Positions 1-6,260 of a stretch of 6,958 nucleotides of DNA are shown piece by piece. This stretch comes from Acidobacteriota bacterium (GTDB lineage: Bacteria > Acidobacteriota > Blastocatellia > Pyrinomonadales > Pyrinomonadaceae), in the NCBI GenBank assembly GCA_019247865.1, contig JAFBAJ010000747.1, positions 1 to 6,958 on the forward strand. The letters are read 5' to 3'. A program made the translations under genes and the position numbers. Position 1 is the first letter of the stretch. Each line of letters begins with the position of its first letter. The notes beneath the pieces were generated by a model. That model searched no databases. It was given only the letters and a program-made list of their open reading frames with translations, and was not told the origin of the DNA.

Positions 1-216
1 GTAGAAGAGGCCGACGATGGATGCGACGCCCATCGCGCTGAGGCCGAAAGCCTCAGACAACTCGGGCATCATCACGGCCGGGGCAGAGCGTAGAGCGTAC
101 TGATAGAAGTAGAAGATCGCCGCCACCAGCCAGGCCACAGCAGCCACGCGGACGCTCCTGCGTGCAACCCGGCGGCCGGTCATCTCTAATGTCGCTGGCG
201 TTTCCACACGATCCAT
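1..216 (-). CDS. MFS transporter, N-terminal fragment (cut by left window edge)
   Basis: This is the first 72 residues of an inner-membrane secondary transporter; the rest lies outside the window. Read from the ATG at 216, a charged N-terminus (GRRVARRSVR, about residues 14-23) is followed by a first transmembrane helix at about 24-41 (VAAVAWLVAAIFYFYQYALR). Then comes the segment RSAPAVMMPELSEAFGLSA (43-61), typical of the first periplasmic loop of MFS carriers, and the start of helix 2. The start is uncertain: ATG 216 lies 4 bases after the dehydratase stop, which suggests coupling, while ATG 183 gives a shorter N-terminus. Neither has a good Shine-Dalgarno sequence. The substrate cannot be read from this fragment. 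Its position after a serine dehydratase makes an amino acid or carboxylate plausible, but that is inference. Family call fairly sure, start not. Confidence 0.8.
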   Translation of the reverse strand, partial: MDRVETPATLEMTGRRVARRSVRVAAVAWLVAAIFYFYQYALRSAPAVMMPELSEAFGLSAMGVASIVGLFY

Positions 217-220
217 CCAA

Positions 221-1870
221 CTAACAAAGCACCACGGAGAGAGCCAGACCGGCCTCGCTCGTCTCTTTGTATTTGCCGTTCATCTCCTTGGCGGTCTGGG
301 CCAGCGCCGCCACGGTTTCGTCGAGGCCGACGCGGTGACGGTTTGCGATCTCGTTGCTGGCGATGGCATATGCCGTCCAGGCCTTGACCGCGCCGAACGC
401 ACATCTTTCAATGCACGGGACCTGCACGTATCCGGCGACCGGGTCGCAGGTCATGCCGAGGTGATGCTCAAGGGCCGATTCCGCGGCGTTCTCGACCACA
501 CGCGACTCGGCTCCGCGCGCCGTCGCAACCAGTGCCGCAGACATCGCGGAAGCGACGCCGATCTCAGCCTGACAGCCGCCCTCGGCGGCGGACAACGTCG
601 CGTGATGCTTGCAGAGATAGCCGACCCCGAGGGCGGCGAGCATTCCTTCGCGCACCTTTTCGCGTGAGATTTTGCGTCCTTCCATCAGAGCGTAAACAAG
701 GGAAGGCATGACACCGGCCGAGCCGCCCGTCGGAGCAGTGATGACCAGGTGGCCGCGAGCGTTCTCCTCGGAAGCGGCAATCGCACAGGCGGAGAGCAGT
801 CCGACTCCACGGTCACCCGCATTCTCCTCCTTCATCGCGCGCTTATAGACCGTCGCGGCTTTGCTGTGCAGCTTGATCGGGCCCGGAAGCACGTCATCTT
901 CCGAGACGGCCAGCCCGGCCTTGACCGTCGCCAGCATCGCGTTGATGATCTTGTCGATGAATGCATTTATTTCCGCTTCGGTCTTGCCGGAAATCGACAT
1001 TTCATTCGCCAACATCACCTGTCCGATGGACATCTTGTTATTGTCCGCATGGGCGCGAAGCTCCTTCATGGTCTCGAACGGGTACTTGGGAGCATTCTTC
1101 TTCGGCGGCTCGTAGCCTTTCCACTCGATGAACCCACCGCCGACGGAGTAGTACTCCAGCGAGAACAGATCTTCGTCGCCGCCGAGCAGATGGCAAACCA
1201 TCGTGTTCTGGTGATGGAAGTCGCCTTTGGTAGCGTCGTAGATGACATCCTTGAGCGAGACCGGGATCTCTTTTCCGCCAAGCTTAACTTTGAACGACTG
1301 GTCAGGCTTGTCGCGCAGGCTGTCAAGAAACAGGGGGTCGACAGTGGCCGGTTCCATCCCGATCAAACCTGCCAGCGTAGCTCGTTCCGTGCCGTGGCCT
1401 TTGCCTGTGGCACTGAGACTGCCGAACAGATTGACCCTCAGCGCGGTGGCCTTCGCAAGTTTGTCTGCGGGCAGCTTTGTGCACCGCTCGTAGAAATCAT
1501 AGGTAATACGCATCGGGCCGATTGTGTGCGAGCTGGAGGGGCCGGGCCCAACTTTGTAGAACTCGTCGGCCGTGGTCATGATGGGCCCTTTCAACGCCAG
1601 TTGGAGATACAGTCCTCTGGAGAGCGGGGGCGGCATCGATTTGACTGCCTCATAGGTTCTGGCCGAAGCTAAGAGAGTCTTGCCCGTCATGATCGCGGCA
1701 GCGCCGACCACTGCGCTTCGAATGATGAAGCTCCGGCGATCCACGCCGGTTGGCACATCGCGCGAGACCAGTTGGCTGGTATCGGCTAGCGGGTCTTCAC
1801 GAACAGTTTCCGGGGAAGACTCTGTTGAGCCGGGTTCGTGACGAACTTTCTGATCTTCTTTGATGGACAT
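221..1870 (-). CDS. L-serine dehydratase (iron-sulphur type, single chain) with Tat export signal
   Basis: This 549-residue protein should convert L-serine to pyruvate and ammonia using a [4Fe-4S] cluster. The family hallmark GPSSSHTIGPM is at 110-120. Cluster-ligand cysteines are Cys433 (GGCQAEIG), Cys475 (TCDPVAG) and Cys486 (VPCIER); their spacing of 42 and 11 matches the ligands I recall for the Legionella enzyme. The last residue is Cys549, which in that enzyme bends back onto the cluster as an internal inhibitor. Single-chain relatives are about 455 residues; here about 97 extra residues precede the catalytic domain. They contain a twin-arginine motif (DRRSFI, 44-49), a hydrophobic stretch (about 51-62) and an ASA cleavage site at 68-70, so the folded enzyme is predicted to be exported. 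ATG 1870 is chosen for its GAGG box 6 bases upstream. An ATG at 1579 (Met98) could yield a normal cytoplasmic enzyme. Function sure; export likely, untested. Confidence 0.93.
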   Translation of the reverse strand: MSIKEDQKVRHEPGSTESSPETVREDPLADTSQLVSRDVPTGVDRRSFIIRSAVVGAAAIMTGKTLLASARTYEAVKSMPPPLSRGLYLQLALKGPIMTTADEFYKVGPGPSSSHTIGPMRITYDFYERCTKLPADKLAKATALRVNLFGSLSATGKGHGTERATLAGLIGMEPATVDPLFLDSLRDKPDQSFKVKLGGKEIPVSLKDVIYDATKGDFHHQNTMVCHLLGGDEDLFSLEYYSVGGGFIEWKGYEPPKKNAPKYPFETMKELRAHADNNKMSIGQVMLANEMSISGKTEAEINAFIDKIINAMLATVKAGLAVSEDDVLPGPIKLHSKAATVYKRAMKEENAGDRGVGLLSACAIAASEENARGHLVITAPTGGSAGVMPSLVYALMEGRKISREKVREGMLAALGVGYLCKHHATLSAAEGGCQAEIGVASAMSAALVATARGAESRVVENAAESALEHHLGMTCDPVAGYVQVPCIERCAFGAVKAWTAYAIASNEIANRHRVGLDETVAALAQTAKEMNGKYKETSEAGLALSVVLC

Positions 1871-1876
1871 GATGGA

Positions 1877-1880
1877 CCTC
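1877..1880 (-). promoter_or_regulatory. Ribosome binding site of the serine dehydratase
   Basis: GAGG on the minus strand, 6 bases before ATG 1870. It decides between this ATG and an in-frame TTG at 1882 that overlaps the box itself. Confidence 0.6.
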
Positions 1881-2035
1881 AATCTTTCATTTAAGAATCA
1901 ATCAGTAACGGACCGCGCCAGCGTCTCATTTAGTCCTGCTCCGCTTTCCAATCTGCTCTTTCGGACAAGCGCCTTTTGCCGGACGGTTTGGTGAGTGAAC
2001 GCGCCGATTGTGATGGCTTTCGCGGCACCGGGATA

Positions 2036-2051
2036 CTGTCAAGATTGACAG
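2036..2051. repeat. Perfect 16-bp palindrome, possible operator
   Basis: CTGTCAA and TTGACAG form a perfect inverted repeat around a central GA. A two-base loop makes a poor RNA hairpin, and no T-run follows, so a binding site for a dimeric regulator fits better than a terminator. It lies about 165 bases before the dehydratase start and about 43 bases after the porin stop. No regulator gene is visible in the window. A 7-bp half-site could arise by chance, so confidence in function is low. Confidence 0.4.
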
Positions 2052-2093
2052 GTTTCTTTGAACTTATGAGGGAGCTTATTCCGCGAACAATCG

Positions 2094-3698
2094 TCAAAAA
2101 GCGAGGATCGTCTGAATCATCGGCACCCAGCCGGTCAGACCTGCTGTATACGGAGTAAAGGTGCCGCCATAAGGAACTTTGTCAACCCGCATCAGCTCGC
2201 CGCTGAGCCACAAGCGCTCGGTCGGAAGGAAATACCACTTGAACCCGCCAGCGTATTCATGTGAATCGCCGAATTGTCCGAGGACCATCGAGCCGCGTGC
2301 ATACAGCATCATCTTCCTGGGAATGACGAATTTGCCCACCGACAGCTCAAAGCCGTGGTCGAAGGTAGACGAGAGAGGAAGCGGGCCGTCGGCTTCAAAG
2401 TCGCTGAGCCAGCGAGAGTAATATTGTCCGTTGATCGCCAGCCCGTTGTATTTAAGGCCGCCGTCTACAGCCCACATCCGGTAGAGGGCTTTATCGACGG
2501 TCACATCCGGCGCAAACGCACCCGTGGCGAAGGTCAGCACTCCGTCGGAGTTGTGCAGTGCAACGTTATCGGGATTTGATTGGTCGAGATTTGAAAAACG
2601 GTCTTCCCGCGATCTGGTAAAACTGGTCCCGATCCGAATGCGAACTTTTTTCCGGGCGAAGAAATCGTCGTACATGTTGCGTGATTTGCCCGGCTCGCTG
2701 TAGTTCCCCAGCGGTTCCCACCAGACGCTGCCGGAAGTCAGCAGATTCGTATCGATCTTGTTCGCCGAGATACTCAGGGTATTGAGGCCGTTGCCGACGA
2801 AGGCGATATAGTGCAGCCCCTTCACGAGCTCGCCGTTCGCCCAGACCCCTTGAGTGAAGGCTGGGCGGAAGAAGTTGTCCGCCATCGTCCTGTCGGTCGA
2901 GGCAAAGAATGGGAATGTGTTGACGAGTGAGCGGCTGCCCGGAACGCCCGTGTAACCTCCGGTGATCGTGAGCTTCTTGTTGAACTGCCAGCCGATGTTC
3001 CCGGCCACGACGATTGAAGCGGAACCGGCTGAAGTCCAGACAGTCATGCTGTAACGCAGCCTTTTGTCGAACACGTAGCCGCCCAAAATGAACATCGCGC
3101 GATTGACCGTGATGTCGTTGCGTTTATTAACCTCACGAACAACGCCCAGGTGGTCGGTGAAAGTGTCTTTCGCTGAAAGAGTATTAAGATATCGGACCTG
3201 CGTATTGACGTTGAACCTCAACAGGAAAGGGACCCTGGCATCTTCGGAATTTTGCCAGATGACCATTCCATCCTGATAACGATCATCTTTCTCCTGTTTT
3301 TTCGCGGGCGCAGGCTGCGCGGAACTATTCTCCGCGTTCTCCGGTTGCGCCGGGGCGCCCGCTGCCAGCAACGGTCCCGGCAGCCGCCCGGTGAGCTGCC
3401 CATCCGTAGCCACGTCGTCGAGCCGTCGCTGCAAACGGTCGACCTGATCCAGGAGCACCTTCTGCTGCTCCTCCATCCTGCGAAGCAGCTCTCGTACAGC
3501 AATGTTCTCGGCCTTGAGGCTCTCGACTTCGTGCTGCACGTCGTTCACGTTCGGCCGGGGTTCATCACCCGCGGCCTCCTTCTGCTGGCTGGCCGGCCGA
3601 GTGATCGGAGACTGTCCGTAGGCAGAGCCCGCGCACAACATCGCTAAGGTCAAGGCCAAAGCGGACAGGAGCCTGGGATACGCACGATGTCTTAACAT
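2094..3698 (-). CDS. Outer-membrane porin with N-terminal coiled coil
   Basis: This 534-residue protein is predicted to form a beta-barrel channel in the outer membrane. Residues 1-28 are a Sec signal peptide (basic MLRHRAYPR, a Leu/Ala-rich core, cleavage near AYG-Q). Residues about 52-97 form a charged heptad-like coiled coil (HEVESLKAENIAVRELLRRM and on). A Pro/Ala-rich linker (about 104-135) leads to the barrel from about 145. The barrel shows alternating polar and aromatic strands such as FLLRFNVNTQVRYL, and ends in phenylalanine (ILAF), as expected for recognition by the outer-membrane assembly machinery. The layout resembles the phosphate-selective porin O/P type, but substrate cannot be inferred from that label. 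ATG 3698 has GGAG 8 bases upstream and starts 16 bases after the aspartase stop, so the two are almost certainly co-transcribed. It may admit the amino acids used by the neighbouring exported lyases; that is inference. Confidence 0.87.
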   Translation of the reverse strand: MLRHRAYPRLLSALALTLAMLCAGSAYGQSPITRPASQQKEAAGDEPRPNVNDVQHEVESLKAENIAVRELLRRMEEQQKVLLDQVDRLQRRLDDVATDGQLTGRLPGPLLAAGAPAQPENAENSSAQPAPAKKQEKDDRYQDGMVIWQNSEDARVPFLLRFNVNTQVRYLNTLSAKDTFTDHLGVVREVNKRNDITVNRAMFILGGYVFDKRLRYSMTVWTSAGSASIVVAGNIGWQFNKKLTITGGYTGVPGSRSLVNTFPFFASTDRTMADNFFRPAFTQGVWANGELVKGLHYIAFVGNGLNTLSISANKIDTNLLTSGSVWWEPLGNYSEPGKSRNMYDDFFARKKVRIRIGTSFTRSREDRFSNLDQSNPDNVALHNSDGVLTFATGAFAPDVTVDKALYRMWAVDGGLKYNGLAINGQYYSRWLSDFEADGPLPLSSTFDHGFELSVGKFVIPRKMMLYARGSMVLGQFGDSHEYAGGFKWYFLPTERLWLSGELMRVDKVPYGGTFTPYTAGLTGWVPMIQTILAF

Positions 3699-3706
3699 TG
3701 ATTAAT

Positions 3707-3710
3707 CTCC
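3707..3710 (-). promoter_or_regulatory. Ribosome binding site of the porin
   Basis: GGAG on the minus strand, 8 bases before ATG 3698, inside the 16-base gap after the aspartase stop. It supports the chosen start, which gives a complete signal peptide. Confidence 0.6.
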
Positions 3711-3714
3711 GTCA

Positions 3715-5196
3715 TCACTTGCGCGGGTACTTGCTCTTATCCAGCCCGCTCAGCTTGACCGGGTCGAGGAGGTCCTTGATCTGATCTTCCGTCAGAATCT
3801 TCTTCTCGCGGATGATCTCCAGAATTCCCTTGCCGCTGCGATAAGCCTCGTTCGCCAGCTCGGTCGCTTTCTCATATCCGAGAATCGGATTGAGCGCGGT
3901 GACGATGCCGACGGTGGTCTCCAGGTAACGCTCCAGCGTCTTCTCGTTGACCGTGATGCCGTCCACGCACTTGCTGCGAAAGGCGATGGAAGAGCGATAG
4001 AGCAGCTGTTGAGATTCGAGCACCGCGAGGCCCGCGAGCGGCTCATAAGCGTTGAGCTGCAACTGTCCGCTGTGTGCGGCCAGACTGACGCTGTAGTCAT
4101 TCCCCATGACGCGAAAGGCGACGAGGTTCATCAGCTCCGGGATCACCGGGTTGACCTTTCCGGGCATGATGGATGAGCCCGGCTGCAACGCCGGCAGATT
4201 GATCTCGGAGAGCCCCGCGCGCGGGCCGGACGTGAGCAGGATGAGATCGCCGGCAATCTTCGAGAGCTTGATCGCCAGACTCTTGAGCGCCGAGGAATAG
4301 ACGACGAATCCCTGCTGATCCCAGGTGGCTGCGAGCATGTCTGCGGCCGGCACGATGGGCTTGCCTGTGAGCCTGGCGAGATGCGCGGCACATCTCTCCG
4401 GATAACCTTTGGGCACGTTGATGCCCGTGCCGATGGCCGTCGCGCCCATGTTGACTGTGTAGAGGTACTTCTCCGCGTCGCGCAGCAGGCGGATTTCGTC
4501 TTCGAGCGAGGCGGCGAACGCATGAAACTCCTGACCGACCGTCATCGGCACGGCATCCTGCATCTCCGTGCGCCCCATCTTCACGACTTCCAGAAAAGTC
4601 CCGCCCTTCGTGCGGAACGAAGCGACGAGTTTCTGCAACTCTTCGATCAGCTTGTCGTTGCGCAGGAGAAACGCGACCTTGATCGCCGTCGGGTAAGAGT
4701 CGTTGGTGGACTGCGACATGTTCAGGTCATCGTGCGGCTCGACGAACTGGTACTCGCCCTTCTTATGTCCCGACAGCTCAAGCGCGATGTTGGCGAGCAC
4801 CTCGTTGGCATTCATATTCGTCGAGGTGCCCGCGCCGCCCTGATACCAGTCCACCATGAACTGCTCGTGATACTTGCCGTCGAGCACCGCCTGACACGCT
4901 TTTTCAATCGCGGCCAGCTTCTCTTTTTTCATCGCGCCGACATCAGTATTGGCGCGCGCGGCCGCGAGCTTGACCATCGCCCAGGCTTCGATGAAGCCGG
5001 GGTAGTGATTGATCGCGACGCCGGAGATTTGAAAGTTTTCGAGCGCGCGCGCGGTCTGCACTCCGTAGTAGGACTCAGCCGGAATCTCTTTCTCTCCGAG
5101 CAGGTCTTTCTCGACTCTGACCTTCTCCTGCCCGTTGACGGTCGAGACGAGCAGGAGGCAGGTCAACATCAGATAGGCGGCCAACTTCTTTCTCAT
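3715..5196 (-). CDS. aspA: Aspartate ammonia-lyase (aspartase) with Sec signal peptide
   Basis: This 493-residue enzyme should convert L-aspartate to fumarate and ammonia as a tetramer of the aspartase/fumarase superfamily. The signature GSSIMPGKVNP is at 340-350, with the presumed catalytic base Ser341 plus Lys347 and Asn349. Other conserved blocks are GGAGTSTNMNANE (120-132), QSTND (162-166), GRTEMQDAVPMT (208-219) and GATAIGTGIN (251-260). From VRVEKDLLG (26-34) onward it follows E. coli AspA closely. Ahead of that are 23 extra residues forming a typical signal peptide: MRKK, a hydrophobic core, then polar VNGQ. Nothing at this end suggests a cytoplasmic form, since no ATG, GTG or TTG lies between codons 12 and 45. 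ATG 5196 has GGAGAG 5 bases upstream. Glu211 replaces the Gln (E. coli) or His (Bacillus) that contacts the substrate side-chain carboxylate. Family sure; aspartate as substrate likely, export strongly suggested. Confidence 0.93.
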   Translation of the reverse strand: MRKKLAAYLMLTCLLLVSTVNGQEKVRVEKDLLGEKEIPAESYYGVQTARALENFQISGVAINHYPGFIEAWAMVKLAAARANTDVGAMKKEKLAAIEKACQAVLDGKYHEQFMVDWYQGGAGTSTNMNANEVLANIALELSGHKKGEYQFVEPHDDLNMSQSTNDSYPTAIKVAFLLRNDKLIEELQKLVASFRTKGGTFLEVVKMGRTEMQDAVPMTVGQEFHAFAASLEDEIRLLRDAEKYLYTVNMGATAIGTGINVPKGYPERCAAHLARLTGKPIVPAADMLAATWDQQGFVVYSSALKSLAIKLSKIAGDLILLTSGPRAGLSEINLPALQPGSSIMPGKVNPVIPELMNLVAFRVMGNDYSVSLAAHSGQLQLNAYEPLAGLAVLESQQLLYRSSIAFRSKCVDGITVNEKTLERYLETTVGIVTALNPILGYEKATELANEAYRSGKGILEIIREKKILTEDQIKDLLDPVKLSGLDKSKYPRK

Positions 5197-5201
5197 GAAA
5201 A

Positions 5202-5207
5202 CTCTCC
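5202..5207 (-). promoter_or_regulatory. Ribosome binding site of the aspartase
   Basis: GGAGAG on the minus strand, 5 bases before ATG 5196. It fixes the start at MRKK, so the signal peptide is part of the protein. It argues against a 58-residue upstream extension of the open frame, which would overlap the DUF2950 gene. Confidence 0.65.
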
Positions 5208-5218
5208 ACGCATGCGGC

Positions 5219-6235
5219 TCAGCGATTCTCCGGCAGCCGATAGTCTGCGGCGACCGCCGACTCCTCGTCCCTGACCGGACTCCAGCTCTTGTCGGGATTA
5301 AAGCGCTCGATCCCGCTGGCGATCTCGACCGTTTTAGGGCCGAGGTCTTTTTCATAGACCACGCCGTCATGGCTCACCAAAAAGCTCTTGACTCCGGTGG
5401 CCTGATACTGTGCCGGAAAGGCGATGAGCGCGAAGCCGCCGATCATGACGCCTTTCACGACGAAGTCCATCTCGCCGAGCGGCGCGGCCGGCCCCTGCCC
5501 TTTCAGCACCTTGAAGTAGTAGCCGTGATAAGGCTCTGCGCGGCCCGCGTAGCCGCGCTCGATGGCGCGCGCGATCTTTTCACCGATGGGGCCGTCCCAG
5601 GTTCCGTCTGCGTTCTGCCAGGCCAAGCCATCCTGCTTGCCGGGCGTCGAGATGATGCGTTGCGCGTACTGGTTGACGCCCGCGTCGTCGCGTTTGGCGA
5701 GCGCGTATTCGTGTTGCGCCTCGACATAGCCGCGACAGATCTGGATGGCGTCCAGCTCGTTCCGGCCGATGCGGCGATAGAGCAGTTCCCGGTGGCCCCC
5801 CTTCGTATCGAAGAACCACTTCCCGCCCTGCTGCACGAGCGGCACGGCGAACGGCCAGTCGTCATCGCCGATATTGAGAAAGGCGCGACGACGTGTCCTG
5901 GGATCGAAAGTGATGTTCTTCTTCGTCCGGGCCAGCGCGGCAAACTCCGCGGCCACTTCGCGGTCGCGCGCGGGTTCGCCCGTGTGAATGATGTCGTAGC
6001 TGTCCGGGCCGAGAATCTCTTTGAGCGCGCCCTCGTCAAACTTTTCCGCGGCCGCAATGAGCGCATCCGCAGCCTCGTCCGCGGTGGCGAACATCATATG
6101 TTTCTCCGCGGTGGGCGTCGGACTCTGTGCTCTCGTCTGCGCCGCCGCGCCGAGCAGCAGCAAGCAGGCACAGGCGACCGTGCTCACTGAGCTTAAAAGC
6201 CCCGCCCGATGCCGATTCAAAGTCGCTGTTTTCAT
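5219..6235 (-). CDS. DUF2950 family secreted protein
   Basis: This 338-residue protein belongs to DUF2950, a family without known function. Residues 1-37 are a Sec signal peptide (MKTATLNRHR, a hydrophobic core at about 12-32, cleavage near TRAQS). Cys22 and Cys24 do not sit in a proper lipobox, so a soluble periplasmic protein is more likely than a lipoprotein. Family-typical blocks include DDWPFAVPL (125-133), GGKWFFDTKGGHRELLYRRI (137-156), a helical RGYVEAQHEYA (168-178), STPGKQDGLAW (196-206), PYHGYYFKVLKGQGPAAP (235-252), IAFPAQYQATGVKSFLVS (271-288) and a closing FNPDKSWSPV (312-321). ATG 6235 is preferred because AGGAG lies 7 bases upstream and a signal peptide follows; the open frame runs a further 47 Ala-rich codons into the DUF3300 gene and is rejected there. 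It lies 25 bases after DUF3300 and 22 before aspA. I recall DUF2950 and DUF3300 genes often being adjacent. No catalytic residues can be named. Confidence 0.9.
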   Translation of the reverse strand: MKTATLNRHRAGLLSSVSTVACACLLLLGAAAQTRAQSPTPTAEKHMMFATADEAADALIAAAEKFDEGALKEILGPDSYDIIHTGEPARDREVAAEFAALARTKKNITFDPRTRRRAFLNIGDDDWPFAVPLVQQGGKWFFDTKGGHRELLYRRIGRNELDAIQICRGYVEAQHEYALAKRDDAGVNQYAQRIISTPGKQDGLAWQNADGTWDGPIGEKIARAIERGYAGRAEPYHGYYFKVLKGQGPAAPLGEMDFVVKGVMIGGFALIAFPAQYQATGVKSFLVSHDGVVYEKDLGPKTVEIASGIERFNPDKSWSPVRDEESAVAADYRLPENR

Positions 6236-6242
6236 GATTGTG

Positions 6243-6247
6243 CTCCT
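6243..6247 (-). promoter_or_regulatory. Ribosome binding site of the DUF2950 gene
   Basis: AGGAG on the minus strand, 7 bases before ATG 6235. It selects this start over the upstream in-frame ATGs at 6253 and 6256 and over the longer Ala-rich extension. Confidence 0.7.
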
Positions 6248-6260
6248 GTTCATCATCGCC

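Larger units (their letters stand above)
1871..2093. other. Intergenic region between porin and serine dehydratase
   Basis: This is the only sizeable gap in the window. It contains a perfect 16-bp palindrome (2036-2051) and the dehydratase ribosome binding site. I see no convincing gene on either strand, no GC-rich hairpin followed by a T-run on the minus strand, and no clear sigma-70 promoter facing the dehydratase. It may hold a promoter or regulatory site that lets the dehydratase-transporter pair be controlled separately from the four genes upstream, but the sequence alone does not show this. Confidence 0.6.

Noticed and set aside
749..1672. 307-codon open frame on the plus strand opposite the serine dehydratase
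   Set aside because: Arg/His-rich product without motifs, lying fully opposite conserved dehydratase sequence.
2045..2068. TTGACA as a plus-strand promoter -35 box
   Set aside because: No -10-like hexamer lies 16-18 bases downstream, no plus-strand gene follows, and the hexamer is explained by the palindrome.
2010..2093. Rho-independent terminator after the porin
   Set aside because: No GC-rich stem followed by a T-run is present on the minus strand; the palindrome has only a two-base centre.
4381..5274. 297-codon open frame on the plus strand opposite the aspartase
   Set aside because: Shadow of the aspartase gene; composition is Arg-, Leu- and Val-heavy with no family features.
5197..5370. 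58-residue N-terminal extension of the aspartase
   Set aside because: It overlaps the end of the DUF2950 gene in another frame, has unlikely composition, and the ribosome binding site and signal peptide place the start at 5196.
5195..6190. 331-codon open frame on the plus strand opposite the DUF2950 gene
   Set aside because: Its product has no recognisable domain, and the minus strand encodes a clear DUF2950 protein with ribosome binding site and signal peptide. Long antisense frames are expected in GC-rich coding DNA.
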